Made by a program: the position numbers and the translations under genes. A DNA stretch of 64,000 nt from Shinella sumterensis (GTDB lineage Bacteria; Pseudomonadota; Alphaproteobacteria; Rhizobiales; Rhizobiaceae), in the NCBI RefSeq assembly GCF_004514425.2, contig NZ_MYFN02000012.1, positions 62,001 through 126,000 on the forward strand. The letters run 5' to 3'. Position 1 is the stretch's first letter, and each line of letters begins with the position of its first letter. Under the pieces are notes generated by a model, which was not told where the DNA came from, ran no database searches, and worked only from the letters and a program-made list of their open reading frames with translations. Positions 22,802 to 32,353 of the stretch are shown here, piece after piece.

Positions 22802-22889
22802 CTAACCGGTTAAGTTTCTTGGTTAACCCACCGTTTCGATGGGCCAAGAAAACCGCAATAAAGTTAATGAAGTCTTGAGCGCGGAAAAA

Positions 22890-22928
22890 AAATGCAAAAA
22901 GCCGCCCCCGTCACCGGGAGCGGCCTTT
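22890..22928 (-). terminator. Terminator after flaA
   Basis: A GC-rich hairpin (22899-22928, one bulge) is followed on the minus strand by TTTTTGCATTTTTTTT. It lies 50 bases beyond the flaA stop. Confidence 0.7.
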
Positions 22929-22977
22929 TCGAAGGTGGGGCGCGGGTCAGCCTTCCGCGCCTTCCTCCATCCGTCTA

Positions 22978-23862
22978 TTAACGGAAGAGCGAGAGGATGT
23001 TCTGCGAGTTGGAGTTCGCGATCGACAGCGACTGGATCGCCAGCTGCTGCTGGGTCTGCAGGGCCTTGAGGCGCGTGGACTCTTCGTTCATGTCCGCATC
23101 GACGAGGCGGCCTACGCCCTTGTCGATGGCGTCGGAAAGCTTCGAAGCGAAGTCTTCCTGAAGCGTGATGCGCTTGGACAGCGAGCCGAGCGTCGAGCCG
23201 ACGGTCTGCATGCTGGACAGAGCGGTTTCGACCGTGTCGAGGTGGGCGGCCATGGCGGCGTCGTCTTCGGTGCCGTCGAGTTCGATGGCCATGACGTTGG
23301 CGAGAATGCCCGAGGCGTCGTCGACCGTGCCGGTGGTCGGGTCATAGGGGCCGAAGAGCGAACCGGCCTGGGCGTCGTAAGTCGCGGTCGTGACCTTGAC
23401 GGTGCCGTCGCTGCCGCGAACGAAGCCGGTTACGACAGTCGCGTCGTCCGCACCGCCAGCCAGCCAGTTTTCGCCGTTGAACGTGGCGCCAGCGCCGATG
23501 CTCTTCAGCTGTTCCTGGAGCTGCTTGACTTCTTCCTGGACCTTGACCTTGTCGACGCCCTGTTCGGTTGCCGTGACGAGCTTGGCCTTGATTTCCTTGA
23601 CGACGTCGATCGCAGCTTCAACACCGGCATAGGCCGTGTCGACCTTTGCGGCGCCGAGGCCGAGGGCGTCCTGAACGGCGGAGAGGGCTGCGTTGTCGGA
23701 ACGCATGGTGGTCGCGATCGACCAATAGGCAGCGTTGTCCGAAGCCGCGCCAACACGCATGCCGGACGAGATGCGGCCCTGCGTCGTTTCCATGTCGTTG
23801 TTGATCGTGCGCAGCGTCTGGAGAGCTGACATTGCAGACGTGTTGGTGAGAATGCTCGACAT
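22978..23862 (-). CDS. flaA: Flagellin (first copy, next to fliP)
   Basis: The product has 294 residues, the shortest of the three flagellins; the shortening is in the central variable domain. The N-terminus MSSILTNTSAMSALQTLRTI and C-terminus QLAIQSLSIANSNSQNILSL are typical rhizobial flagellin. By position it corresponds to flaA, usually the major subunit in rhizobia. Its leader holds the strongest copies of the two shared blocks (23893-23945). Confidence 0.96.
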   Translation of the reverse strand: MSSILTNTSAMSALQTLRTINNDMETTQGRISSGMRVGAASDNAAYWSIATTMRSDNAALSAVQDALGLGAAKVDTAYAGVEAAIDVVKEIKAKLVTATEQGVDKVKVQEEVKQLQEQLKSIGAGATFNGENWLAGGADDATVVTGFVRGSDGTVKVTTATYDAQAGSLFGPYDPTTGTVDDASGILANVMAIELDGTEDDAAMAAHLDTVETALSSMQTVGSTLGSLSKRITLQEDFASKLSDAIDKGVGRLVDADMNEESTRLKALQTQQQLAIQSLSIANSNSQNILSLFR

Positions 23863-23892
23863 TCTAGTTGTCCCTTTGAACGAAATACTGGT

Positions 23893-23946
23893 GGGGACAT
23901 ACCGGACTGAAAAAACTTACCGGTTACGACGGTCGGCCTCATGCCA
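23893..23946 (-). promoter_or_regulatory. Shared flagellin/icpA upstream element (flaA)
   Basis: On the minus strand: GGCATGAGGCCGACCGTCG at the distal end (to 23945) and GTCCGGTATGTCCCC at the proximal end (from 23893). The proximal block starts 31 bases ahead of the ATG. Confidence 0.55.
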
Positions 23947-24099
23947 ACTCGGTGCTTCAACGCAGTGAAGGGAAACCAAACCCGTCGTGTTGAGGCAAAA
24001 GTCGCAGCCAATCCTTGCCAACTCCTTAAGTCGGAAGGAAGCATTCAACCCGTTGAAAAACAGGGTAAATAGCCGGTAAAGCGCTATGGTTAAGAGGGT

Positions 24100-24846
24100 C
24101 TAACTGAACGACCGCACGAGGCTGCCGACAAGCAGGTTCCAGCCGTCGATCAGCACGAAGAACAGGATCTTGAAAGGCAGCGAGATCGACGTCGGCGGCA
24201 GCATCATCATGCCCATCGCCATGGTGATGGTGGCGACGATCAGGTCGATCACGAGGAAGGGCAGCACGACCAGGAAGCCGATCTCGAAGCCGCGGCGGAT
24301 CTCCGAGATCATGAAGGCGGGAATGACGACGCGCAGGTCCGCGACATTGTCCTGGACGACCGTCTGGCCGCGTTCTTCGGCGAGCGAAATGAAAAGTTCG
24401 ATGTCCTTGTCGCGCGTGTTGGCGACCATGAATTCGCGGAACGGCTCGGCGATGCGTTTGGCAGCCTCCGTCTCGTCGATCTGATTGGCGATCAGCGGTT
24501 CGACGCCGTTCTGCCATGCGCGGTCGAAGGTCGGGGCCATGACGTAGAAGGTCATGAACAGCGCAAGCGAGACGAGAATCATGTTCGAGGGCGTGGTGGC
24601 AAGGCCCATGCCCGAACGCAGGATCGAGAAGGCGATGACGAAGCGCGGAAAGCTTGTCACCATGATCAGGATACCGGGCGCGACCGACAGAACGGTCAGG
24701 ATGCCGAAGGTGCGGATGATCCAGGACGCCGCCGAACCGTCGATGGGCCCATTGAGGAGACCACCCGGCAGTTGCAGCTGCTGCTGGGCATAGGCCGCAC
24801 CGGTCATCGCCATCATGGCGACAAAGGTCAGGAGGACGCGAATCAT
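24100..24846 (-). CDS. fliP: FliP, flagellar export gate protein
   Basis: The 248-residue protein has a signal sequence (MIRVLLTFVAMMAMTGAAYA) and four membrane helices; the family signatures (RFVIAFSILRSGMGLATTPS and FEIGFLVVLPFLVIDLIVAT) are intact. FliP assembles with FliQ and FliR into the export gate. Its start overlaps the fliL stop by four bases. It is the last gene of the flgB operon, adjacent to the flagellins. Confidence 0.96.
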   Translation of the reverse strand: MIRVLLTFVAMMAMTGAAYAQQQLQLPGGLLNGPIDGSAASWIIRTFGILTVLSVAPGILIMVTSFPRFVIAFSILRSGMGLATTPSNMILVSLALFMTFYVMAPTFDRAWQNGVEPLIANQIDETEAAKRIAEPFREFMVANTRDKDIELFISLAEERGQTVVQDNVADLRVVIPAFMISEIRRGFEIGFLVVLPFLVIDLIVATITMAMGMMMLPPTSISLPFKILFFVLIDGWNLLVGSLVRSFS

Positions 24847-25367
24847 TCGATCACAAAGGTTCGGAACATAACGTTGGTTACGCGCCCTTCAGACCTGAGG
24901 TCAACCCGCTCCTGGAGGTCATCCCTGAGATATTGGAAGCCGCGCGGTCCCTGCACCTGCTGGAGCGACACCGTGCGCATATAGGCCATGATGTCCTGGT
25001 GGATTTCCTCCGCCAGGGCGACATCCGGTGCGTCCTTGAACATCAAGGCGACTTCGAGCCGCACGCGGTTGTCGGAGGGGTAGGCGAGATTGCTGGTGAT
25101 CGGGTCGAGAAGCACGATGCCGTTCGCGGGCGTGGAGATGTGCGGCACCTCCTGCCCCTCCGCGCCCTTCCCGCCGCCACCATGACCGCCTTCGGCGGCA
25201 GCGGCTGCCGGCTCGGCCTTCGCGACCTCCTCCGTGGGCGGTGGGGCGAGCATATTGCCCACAAGCCAGCCGCCGCCGCCTGCCAGGAGCGACAGGACGG
25301 CGATGACCGCGATGGTGATGACCGGAGAGGACTTTTTCTTCTCAGTGCCCTGATCGTCGTCCGCCAT
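24843..25367 (-). CDS. fliL: FliL, stator-associated membrane protein
   Basis: From the ATG at 25367 the product has 174 residues: a short charged cytoplasmic N-terminus (MADDDQGTEKKK), one membrane helix (about 16-38), a Gly/Ala-rich linker and a periplasmic domain with VRLEVALMFKDAPDVA. FliL surrounds the MotAB stator and supports torque and rotation in many bacteria. It lies 23 bases after flgH and overlaps fliP. Upstream in-frame sequence to 25430 runs into flgH and is rejected. Confidence 0.93.
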   Translation of the reverse strand: MADDDQGTEKKKSSPVITIAVIAVLSLLAGGGGWLVGNMLAPPPTEEVAKAEPAAAAAEGGHGGGGKGAEGQEVPHISTPANGIVLLDPITSNLAYPSDNRVRLEVALMFKDAPDVALAEEIHQDIMAYMRTVSLQQVQGPRGFQYLRDDLQERVDLRSEGRVTNVMFRTFVIE

Positions 25368-25390
25368 GTGTTTCTTTCCGTATTGGAGCG

Positions 25391-26101
25391 TCAGATCGGC
25401 GAGAACAGGTCGAGCGCCTGCTGGCCCCATGGCGGCTGCTGCACCTCGGTCAGGCGGCCGCGGCCACCGTAGGAGATCCGGGCCTCGGCAATCCGCTCAT
25501 AGGCGATCTGGTTGTTGGCATCGACATCCTGCGGCCGCACGATGCCGGCGACGTTGAGGATGCGCAACTCATGGTTGACACGCACTTCCTGCGAGCCGCT
25601 GATGAGAAGGTTGCCGTTCTCGATGACGCCGGTGACGACGGCGGCAACGAGCAGGTTCAGCTTTTCCGAGCGCTCGGTCGAGCCGTCACCCTTCGTGCTC
25701 GTCGATGACCCGAATTTCAGATCGCCGTCCGCATCCACACTGCTCGAGCTGGTCTTGCCGCTGAGGCCGAAATTGATGCCGCTCTTGTTGGTGCGCGAGC
25801 GGTCGGTCTTGTTGTCGAAGCTCGCCTTGTCATTGACGCGGATATTGACCGTCAGGATGTCGCCGATCTTGAAGGCGCGCGAATCCTTGAAGAGAGCCGA
25901 CTGCTGGTCGCTCCAGATCGAGTAGCCGGAAACCGCCGTGCGGGGCTGCTTGGGATACATGGCCATCTGCGGCGTGGCGGCATAGTTGAGGCCGCTGCCG
26001 ATGGGGCTCATCGCCGGCGCCTTGCCGATCTCCTTGATCGCCTGGTTCGAGCAGCCGGACAGGGCCAGCGCCACGGAAAGTGCGACGGCTGTCTTCTTCA
26101 T
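25391..26101 (-). CDS. flgH: FlgH, L-ring lipoprotein
   Basis: The ATG at 26101 gives 236 residues with a lipoprotein signal (VALSVALALSGC, lipidated Cys near residue 18) and the FlgH core (GDILTVNIRVNDKASFDNKT and LRILNVAGIVRPQDVDANN). It builds the outer-membrane L-ring bushing around the rod. Its start overlaps the motE stop (ATGA). A longer frame upstream is a different reading of motE. Confidence 0.95.
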   Translation of the reverse strand: MKKTAVALSVALALSGCSNQAIKEIGKAPAMSPIGSGLNYAATPQMAMYPKQPRTAVSGYSIWSDQQSALFKDSRAFKIGDILTVNIRVNDKASFDNKTDRSRTNKSGINFGLSGKTSSSSVDADGDLKFGSSTSTKGDGSTERSEKLNLLVAAVVTGVIENGNLLISGSQEVRVNHELRILNVAGIVRPQDVDANNQIAYERIAEARISYGGRGRLTEVQQPPWGQQALDLFSPI

Positions 26102-26631
26102 GACGGGTCCTTTGACGTGTTCGCATCGCTCGCAGACGCGATGATGCGGGTGAGCATGGCGGCCTTGTCGGCCGGCATTTCCCCCAGAATGGTGCTCGAT
26201 TGGCGCGGCGGCAGCTTCATCACGATGGCCGAAGCGATCTCGGGATCGAGTTCGGCCAGCTGGGAAGCCGCCGCGTCCGGCTTCATCTTGCGGTAGATTT
26301 CGACGAGATTCGCCTCGGCGGACTTCAGGAAGTCGTTGCGCCGCTTCAGCCAGTCCTCGTATTCGGCCCGGCGCGCCTCCAGCGTCTTGATGCGCTCGTC
26401 GACGCCCTTCTGGAGGTCTTCGAGTTCCTTCTTCTGGAGAAGGTAGCGCTGGTCGCGCGCCGCATCGGCGATGTTCGTGCAGAACTCGCGGATCTCGTCG
26501 GCGCTCGCCTTCGTCGTCATGATGACCGGGCGCTCCTCGGCATAGGCGCCGGGAATGGCCAGCATCACGACCGCGGCGAATGGCAAGGCCAGCCGCCGCA
26601 GAAGAGTGGATGTGGTCGTGCCTGTCGTCAT
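26098..26631 (-). CDS. motE: MotE, periplasmic chaperone for MotC
   Basis: The product has 177 residues: a signal peptide (LALPFAAVVMLAIPGAYA), a central coiled coil (about 65-115, KKELEDLQKGVDERIKTLEA) and a C-terminal MgtE-N-like helical segment (QLAELDPEIASAIVMKLPPR). In Sinorhizobium MotE dimerises and stabilises MotC in the periplasm. It sits between flgI and flgH with overlapping ends on both sides. Confidence 0.9.
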   Translation of the reverse strand: MTTGTTTSTLLRRLALPFAAVVMLAIPGAYAEERPVIMTTKASADEIREFCTNIADAARDQRYLLQKKELEDLQKGVDERIKTLEARRAEYEDWLKRRNDFLKSAEANLVEIYRKMKPDAAASQLAELDPEIASAIVMKLPPRQSSTILGEMPADKAAMLTRIIASASDANTSKDPS

Positions 26632-27743
26632 TGCAGTACCAGTTCTGCCTGGAGGGCCCCTGCGGTCTTGATGCTCTGCAGGATGGAGATGATGCCATCG
26701 GGCTTGACGCCGATGCTGTTGAGGCCGGAGACCAGCGAGCGGAGGCTGGAGCCGTCGATCATCGCGACATTGCCGCCTTCCTGCTGGACGAGGATATCCG
26801 TGTTCGGCTGCACCGCCGTCACGCCGCGGGAGAACGGCTCCGGCTGCACGACCTGCGGCATCTCGTTGACCTGCACGGTGAGCGTGCCGTAGCTGACGGC
26901 GACGGGCGAGATGCGCACATCCTGGCCGATCACGATGGTTCCGGTCCGCTCGTTGATGACCACGCGCGCCGGCACGTCCGTCTCGACGACGAGGTTCTCG
27001 ATATCCGCCATCAGGCGGGCGAGATCGGCCATCTTCGGTTTTGCGATATAGACCGACTGCGAATCGCGCGATTCGGCGATCGGCCCGCCGTACTGGGCGG
27101 CCGCATAGCGGTTGATCGCGTCGGCCATGCCGACGGCCGTGGAGAAATCGGGGTTGCGCAGTTGCAGCACGAGATCGGCGGCGTCCTTGAAACGCGAAGG
27201 CAGCTCACGCTCGATGATGGCGCCGTTCGGCACGCGGCCGGCCGTGGTCACGCCCTGCTGCACGGTCGCAGCATCGCCGCTTGCGCTGACGCCGGTCACC
27301 ACGATCGAACCCTGCGCGACGGCATAGATCTGTCCGTCGGCGCCGGAAAGCGAGGTCATGACAAGGGTGCCGCCACGCAGCGAAGCGGCGTCGCCAAGCG
27401 AGCCGACCGTCACGTCGATCCGGCTGCCGGGGCTGGCGAAGGGCGGCAGGTTCGCGGTCACGAGAACGGCGGCGATGTTCTTGGCGCGCGTCTGCGTGCC
27501 CACCATCGAAATGCCGAGGTTCTGCAGCATCGCGCGCATGGACTGTTCGGTGAACGGCGAGGAGCGCATGCTGTCGCCGGTGCCCTGGAGACCGACGACG
27601 AGGCCATAACCGATCAACTGGTTGTCACGGCCGGCCTGCAGCGAGGCCACATCCTTGATGCGGGCCGCCGGCAAAGCCGGTCCCGCCGCGAGCATGACAC
27701 AGGCGAGGACGGCGACGGCACGAAGGAACAGGAAACGCATCAT
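26628..27743 (-). CDS. flgI: FlgI, P-ring protein
   Basis: The 371-residue product has a signal peptide and the FlgI family sequence: RIKDVASLQAGRDNQLIGYG near the mature N-terminus and a conserved C-terminal IGVKPDGIISILQSIKTAGA. It forms the periplasmic P-ring, assembled by FlgA, whose gene is directly upstream and overlaps by four bases. Confidence 0.96.
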   Translation of the reverse strand: MMRFLFLRAVAVLACVMLAAGPALPAARIKDVASLQAGRDNQLIGYGLVVGLQGTGDSMRSSPFTEQSMRAMLQNLGISMVGTQTRAKNIAAVLVTANLPPFASPGSRIDVTVGSLGDAASLRGGTLVMTSLSGADGQIYAVAQGSIVVTGVSASGDAATVQQGVTTAGRVPNGAIIERELPSRFKDAADLVLQLRNPDFSTAVGMADAINRYAAAQYGGPIAESRDSQSVYIAKPKMADLARLMADIENLVVETDVPARVVINERTGTIVIGQDVRISPVAVSYGTLTVQVNEMPQVVQPEPFSRGVTAVQPNTDILVQQEGGNVAMIDGSSLRSLVSGLNSIGVKPDGIISILQSIKTAGALQAELVLQ

Positions 27744-28249
27744 TTCACCACCACATGGACCGTGCCGTCATCCATGACGGTGCCGGAGACGATCACGCCG
27801 GTATCCTTGTTGCGGACCCGCACCAGTTCGCCCACGGAACCGTCCTGAAGCGGCGTTCCGGCAGCGCGCAGGACGAGCGATCCGTTGTCGAAGACCAGGC
27901 TGATCGTGGTGCCGCGCGCGACGGCGAAGGGTTCGCGAAGCGCCGACGTCAGGATCACGCGACCGGGAAGCAGGGTCCGCTTGCTCACCAGCCCGCTGAC
28001 CGCGCCGATGCTTTCCGCATAGCCCTTGACGATGTTCGGGTTGGTGACCTCGACCTCTTCGAGCTGGCCTGCATCAAGCGCCTCGCCGGGATAGATGATG
28101 CGCTTGGGCACGACGGCCATGCGGGCATCGGCAAGGGCCGCGTCTGCCACGAGGAGACCGGCCAGCACGGCGGATACGGCGAGAACCGCGCGGCGCAGTG
28201 TTGGAAGGGTCTTTCCCGTACGAAGGGCTTCTGTCAGGCGAAACATCAT
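27740..28249 (-). CDS. flgA: FlgA, P-ring assembly chaperone
   Basis: The product has 169 residues with a long N-terminus including a hydrophobic signal region (about 21-40) and the SAF/FlgA C-terminal part (RIIYPGEALDAGQLEEVEV; VLTSALREPFAVARGTTISL-type sequence). It assists polymerisation of FlgI in the periplasm. The start may be either of two adjacent ATGs at 28249 or 28246. It lies 20 bases after flgG. Confidence 0.92.
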   Translation of the reverse strand: MMFRLTEALRTGKTLPTLRRAVLAVSAVLAGLLVADAALADARMAVVPKRIIYPGEALDAGQLEEVEVTNPNIVKGYAESIGAVSGLVSKRTLLPGRVILTSALREPFAVARGTTISLVFDNGSLVLRAAGTPLQDGSVGELVRVRNKDTGVIVSGTVMDDGTVHVVVK

Positions 28250-28269
28250 GTTCCCCGGGGTTCCGGTTG

Positions 28270-29052
28270 CTATCTCAGGTTCTTGCTGACCACGGCGGCC
28301 ATTTCGTCGGCGGCCTGGATGATCTTGGAGTTCATCTCGTAGGCGCGCTGGGCGGAGATGAGGTCGGTGATTTCCTTGACCGGGTCGACGTTGGAGCTTT
28401 CCAGGTAGTTCTGCTGGATGTAGGCGAAGCCCTCCTCGTTCGGCGTGCCGACATTGGCGGCGCCGGAGGCGGCGGTTTCGCGGAAGAGGTTTTCGCCCAT
28501 CGGCTCGAGACCGGCCTCGTTGACGAAGTTCGCCAGCGTGATCTGGCCGAGTTCCTGCTGCTGGCCCGCAACCGTCGCGAAGACCTGGCCCGACTTGTTG
28601 ACGGTCACTTCCGTCGCATCGACGGGCACCGTCATGCCCGGCACGACCGTGTAACCGTCGAGGGTCACGATCTGTCCGTCGGCATTGGTGTTGAAGGCGC
28701 CGGCGCGGGTGTAGAGGGTGGTGCCGTCGGGCGCCTCGATCTGGAACCAGCCGCGGCCGATCAGCGCCATGTCGAAGGAGTTGCCCGTGGACACGAGGCC
28801 GCCCTGGAGATGCAGGTTACGCACGGCAGCCGTCTTGACGCCGAGGCCGATGATAACGCCTTCCGGCACCACGGCCTGGTTGGCCCGGTTCGGAACGCCG
28901 GCAGCACGCTCCGTCTGGTAGAGCAGATCGGAGAACTCGGCGCGCGCACGCTTGTAACCCGTCGTGTTGATGTTCGCGATGTTGTTGGCGATGACTTCGA
29001 GGTTGGTCTGCTGCGCGTTCATGCCGGTGGCGGCAATGGCAAGGGCTTTCAT
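28270..29052 (-). CDS. flgG: FlgG, distal rod protein
   Basis: At 260 residues this is the normal FlgG size. The N-terminal [20 protein letters not shown] with [18 protein letters not shown] and the C-terminal [19 protein letters not shown] are diagnostic. FlgG forms the distal rod. It is in the order flgB-flgC-fliE-flgG-flgA, typical of rhizobia. Confidence 0.97.
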   Translation of the reverse strand: MKALAIAATGMNAQQTNLEVIANNIANINTTGYKRARAEFSDLLYQTERAAGVPNRANQAVVPEGVIIGLGVKTAAVRNLHLQGGLVSTGNSFDMALIGRGWFQIEAPDGTTLYTRAGAFNTNADGQIVTLDGYTVVPGMTVPVDATEVTVNKSGQVFATVAGQQQELGQITLANFVNEAGLEPMGENLFRETAASGAANVGTPNEEGFAYIQQNYLESSNVDPVKEITDLISAQRAYEMNSKIIQAADEMAAVVSKNLR

Positions 29053-29061
29053 GTCCGGTCC

Positions 29062-29391
29062 TCAGATCTGCATTCTTGCGATTTCGAGATAGGCGGTGAC
29101 GACCTTGTCGCGGAAGGCGATGGCGGTCTGCAGCGTCTGCTCGGCGTTCATGACGGCATCGACGACCTCGCGGGTCGATGCCTTGCCCTGGATGGCGTCG
29201 AATGACTTGGTCTCGCTGAGCTTCAGCGCGTTGGTCATGTCGGTCGCCATGTCGCCCATGACTTGGGCGAAACTCATCTGGCCGGTGCCCTGCGCGGCGG
29301 CGCCCGAAACGAGGCCGGAGGCCGTCTTGTCGACGCCCGACAGGGCATCATTCGGGAAAAGCGAGCTGACGCCCTTTACGCTGTCGATCAT
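29062..29391 (-). CDS. fliE: FliE, MS-ring/rod adaptor
   Basis: The product has 109 residues; the C-terminal region ([20 protein letters not shown] and [16 protein letters not shown]) is the conserved FliE helix pair. It connects the MS ring (FliF) to the proximal rod. The start overlaps the flgC stop. Confidence 0.94.
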   Translation of the reverse strand: MIDSVKGVSSLFPNDALSGVDKTASGLVSGAAAQGTGQMSFAQVMGDMATDMTNALKLSETKSFDAIQGKASTREVVDAVMNAEQTLQTAIAFRDKVVTAYLEIARMQI

Positions 29392-29807
29392 TGCGAGGCC
29401 CTCAGAAGGTCGATGGTCGCGCTGATGAGGTCGCGCGATTGCTTGATGCTTTGCAGGTTGGCTTCGTAGGAGCGGTTCGCCTCGCGCATATCGGCCATCT
29501 CGACCAGCACGTTGACGTTCGGCATCTTGACGTAGCCCTTTTCATCCGCAGCCGGATTGCCGGGGTCGTATTCGGTGGTGAACTCGCCCTCGTCGAAACC
29601 GAGACGCGATACCTCAACGGTCGAGGAGCCGCTCAGGCGGTCCAGCTCGGAGGTGAAGGTAACGGTCTTGCGGCGGAACGGATCGGCGCCGGGCGTATCA
29701 CCGGTCGAGCGCGCGTTGGCCAGGTTTTCCGAAACGATACGAATACGTGTCGACTGCGCCTCCAGACCGGAGGCTGCTACTTTCAGGGAGGCTACAAGAG
29801 GATCCAT
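29388..29807 (-). CDS. flgC: FlgC, proximal rod protein
   Basis: The product has 139 residues with the rod N-motif ([20 protein letters not shown]) and C-terminal [20 protein letters not shown]. It is a proximal rod subunit, next to flgB by three bases and overlapping fliE. Confidence 0.95.
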   Translation of the reverse strand: MDPLVASLKVAASGLEAQSTRIRIVSENLANARSTGDTPGADPFRRKTVTFTSELDRLSGSSTVEVSRLGFDEGEFTTEYDPGNPAADEKGYVKMPNVNVLVEMADMREANRSYEANLQSIKQSRDLISATIDLLRASQ

Positions 29808-29810
29808 TTC

Positions 29811-30191
29811 TTACCTTCTGACTGTCATCAGCATCATGCGATGGAAGGCCTTGACGAGGCCGGCATTCAATTCGAAGTCACGCTTGACCTGACCCTCTTT
29901 CATGAGCTCATCGGCAAGCCCGACGGTATTGCCGGATTCCTGCACGCCGATCTCTTCGGTGGGCTTGGTCGTGATGACGCGGCTGGCCATTTCGGTTTCG
30001 GTGAAATGACCGGGATGCGTTGCCGCCATGCGGGCACTCGTGGTTTCGAGCACCGATTGAAAGGGTGTGACGTCCTTCGCCTTGAAACCGGGTGTGTTGG
30101 CGTTGGCGATGTTGCCTGCAACGACACTCTGGCGGGTCGCGAGCCATTCGGCCTGTTTCGATGCCAGTTCAAACAGTTGTATCGGTTGCAT
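29811..30191 (-). CDS. flgB: FlgB, proximal rod protein
   Basis: The ATG at 30191 gives 126 residues and is preceded by GGAG six bases away; an in-frame ATG at 30203 lacks such a site. The N-terminal SVVAGNIANANTPGFKAKDV is the rod motif; the C-terminus ends in a short helix (FHRMMLMTVRR). It is the first gene of a ten-gene operon through fliP. The shared promoter element lies 30 bases upstream. Confidence 0.94.
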   Translation of the reverse strand: MQPIQLFELASKQAEWLATRQSVVAGNIANANTPGFKAKDVTPFQSVLETTSARMAATHPGHFTETEMASRVITTKPTEEIGVQESGNTVGLADELMKEGQVKRDFELNAGLVKAFHRMMLMTVRR

Positions 30192-30220
30192 GACAAGCTC
30201 CATCCTTGTTCATGGCGAAC

Positions 30221-30240
30221 CTAGGGAACCAATCTTGCGC
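30221..30240 (-). promoter_or_regulatory. Candidate class II promoter of the flgB-to-fliP operon
   Basis: On the minus strand: CGCGCAAG, nine bases, CTAGG, 30 bases ahead of flgB. It is a near-ideal copy of the shared element. Confidence 0.6.
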
Positions 30241-30318
30241 GGGACTTGCACTTGCGGAACCTATCACACAAGTGCCTGATTTTCAGGGGAATTAAGTGAT
30301 GCGCCACAGAACGGCAAA

Positions 30319-30350
30319 CGGCCGGCAGGCGCTCGATGCGCCTCCGGCCG
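30319..30350 (-). terminator. Hairpin after the 30378 gene
   Basis: A 13-base stem with one bulged base (30319-30332 with 30338-30350) lies 28 bases beyond the stop of the 30378 gene. The following T content on the minus strand is weak, so termination efficiency is uncertain. Confidence 0.5.
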
Positions 30351-30377
30351 AATCGAAAAGGCAGGTTGGTCCGCCCG

Positions 30378-30941
30378 TCAGTTCCGCTTGATGATGTCGC
30401 CGTTCGAGGTGACGATGACCCAGGCGCCGTCGCGCTGCTCCAGCGTCGCCAAGCGGCTGTTATCGGGCAGGATGGAGCCGACGCGCACGATATACATGCC
30501 GCGCGCATCCTCGATCAGTGCCCGGCCGTTTGCCACATGCATCAAGCGGAAGCCGGAATTCGCCGGCAGCGGCTGGTTCAGACCCGTCTCGACGGGTGCA
30601 CCCAGCGTCTTCTCCTTGCCGAGACCCGATGTGGTGGCGGTGGCAACCGGATCGAGACTGTCGAGCGCCCGCGTCTTGTCGTCGTCCACCATGGCGGCCG
30701 GCGAAACGCTCATGACCTCCTTTGCGGCCGTTTCGGGCAGATTGCGGGTCGATCCCTGCCAGAGGGTCGGCACCGAGAATTTTCCCGGATTGAGGAAGAC
30801 ATACCAGGGAAAGAAGGCCGCGCCCGCAGCAAGCAGGACGCCGGTGCCGACGAGCACCTTGTCGCCGGCGCTGTAACCTGCCTTTTCTATCCGCTTCAGC
30901 GGCTGAACAGGTTGATCCGCATCGAAATCCGTCACTATCAT
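30378..30941 (-). CDS. Membrane-anchored protein downstream of fliI, unknown function
   Basis: This 187-residue protein has one predicted membrane helix at about 29-47 (VLVGTGVLLAAGAAFFPWYV) and a C-terminal globular part (about 115-187) containing MYIVRVGSILPDNSRLATLE. Its position after fliI is conserved in rhizobial flagellar clusters as I recall, so a role at the export apparatus is likely, but I cannot name the function. Its start overlaps the fliI stop by four bases. Confidence 0.8.
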   Translation of the reverse strand: MIVTDFDADQPVQPLKRIEKAGYSAGDKVLVGTGVLLAAGAAFFPWYVFLNPGKFSVPTLWQGSTRNLPETAAKEVMSVSPAAMVDDDKTRALDSLDPVATATTSGLGKEKTLGAPVETGLNQPLPANSGFRLMHVANGRALIEDARGMYIVRVGSILPDNSRLATLEQRDGAWVIVTSNGDIIKRN

Positions 30942-32350
30942 CCCCTTCGCACGGCCGGTGCGCCGCCCTGCTGGGCGGCCGCGTTCTTGAGCGCGGTCGC
31001 CAGGTCGGTGAATGCATCGCCGGCCGGCCGTTCACCCGGCGTCTGTTTCAACACTTCGTAGATGATCGGCACCTGCTTGATCGCCATGTCGAGATCGGGA
31101 TCGGCACCGGGGCGATAGCCGCCGATGAGGCGCAGGTCGCGCGTTTCCTCGAAGCGGTGGATCAGCGATTTCAACCGGCCGACGAGCTTCTCCTGGTCCG
31201 GCGTCCAGGCCTTGCGGGCAAGGCGCGAGATCGAGGCGAGCGGGTTGATGGGCGGATAGCGCCCCTCTTCCGCAAGGCTTCGCTCCATGACGATGTGGCC
31301 GTCGAGAATGCCGCGCGTCGAGTCGGCGATCGGATCGTTGTGATTGTCGCCGTCGACGAGGATCGAGATGATCGCCGTGATGCTGCCCGTGCCTTCCGCG
31401 CCCGGGCCGGCGCGCTCCAAAAGGCGCGGCAGCTCGGTAAAGACCGAGGCGGGATAGCCGCGCGCGATCGGCGGTTCGCCCGACGCCGTCGCCACTTCGC
31501 GGATGGCGTGGGCAAAGCGCGTCACGCTGTCGATGATCAAGAGAACGTTGTCGCCCTGATCGCGATAGTGCTCGGCGATGGTGACGGCGGTCAGCGGCGC
31601 CATCTTGCGCAGCATCGGGCTTTCGTCGCTGGTGGCGACGACCGCCACGGACTTTGCGAGATTGTCGCCGAGCGTATCCTCGATGAATTCGCGCACCTCG
31701 CGGCCGCGTTCGCCCACCAGCGCGATGACGACCTTGTCGAAGGCATCCGCCCGCGCCAGCATCGACAGAAGCGTCGACTTGCCGACACCCGAGCCGGCGA
31801 AGATGCCGAGACGCTGGCCGAGGCAGAGCGGTGCGAAGATATCGATGGCGCGGACGCCCGTGCTGAAGCCGGTTTCGACGCGCTTGCGCGTCATCGACGG
31901 CGGCGCGGAATTGGAAATCGACCGGCGGACATCCCCCTGGACCAGCGGACCAAGGCCATCGATGGGCTCGCCGAGCGCATTGATGGTGCGCCCGCACCAG
32001 GCGGCGGTCGGCGCGACGCGGAAGGCGCCCTTGCGGATGACCGTGTCGTGGATGCCGATCGGCTCTCCCGGCTCGATGGGGCAGACCACCACCGAATCCG
32101 TATCGACACGCACGACTTCACCCAGATGAACACCCGTCGCGCTCTTGTGCGCGACGAACTCGCCGAGCCGCACATGGCGCGACAGGCCGCTGACGGTGTA
32201 ATTGCCGGCCGCGATGGTCTGGACGTGGCCGCCATGGGCAACCGAGAATTCCGGGGACGCGTAGCGCCGCACCAGCCCGGCCAGCGCATTGAGCTTGCGC
32301 GCGCCGTCGGCCGTGCCGGGAACCTTCGCCATGTTGCCTTGGGATGCCAT
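30938..32350 (-). CDS. fliI: FliI, flagellar export ATPase
   Basis: The product has 470 residues. It has the Walker A motif (GIFAGSGVGKSTLL, near residue 190), Walker B-type DNVLLIIDSVTRFA, and the sequence VGERGREVREFIED common to the F1-like ATPases. FliI energises unloading of export substrates from chaperones at the base of the flagellum; its usual regulator FliH is not obviously present except possibly at 13670. It lies between flgF and the 30378 gene with near-contiguous ends. Confidence 0.97.
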   Translation of the reverse strand: MASQGNMAKVPGTADGARKLNALAGLVRRYASPEFSVAHGGHVQTIAAGNYTVSGLSRHVRLGEFVAHKSATGVHLGEVVRVDTDSVVVCPIEPGEPIGIHDTVIRKGAFRVAPTAAWCGRTINALGEPIDGLGPLVQGDVRRSISNSAPPSMTRKRVETGFSTGVRAIDIFAPLCLGQRLGIFAGSGVGKSTLLSMLARADAFDKVVIALVGERGREVREFIEDTLGDNLAKSVAVVATSDESPMLRKMAPLTAVTIAEHYRDQGDNVLLIIDSVTRFAHAIREVATASGEPPIARGYPASVFTELPRLLERAGPGAEGTGSITAIISILVDGDNHNDPIADSTRGILDGHIVMERSLAEEGRYPPINPLASISRLARKAWTPDQEKLVGRLKSLIHRFEETRDLRLIGGYRPGADPDLDMAIKQVPIIYEVLKQTPGERPAGDAFTDLATALKNAAAQQGGAPAVRRG

Positions 32351-32353
32351 GGT

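Noticed and set aside
22810-22826. CtrA-type box upstream of flaB
   Set aside because: The two TTAA are nine bases apart; it does not match the consensus.
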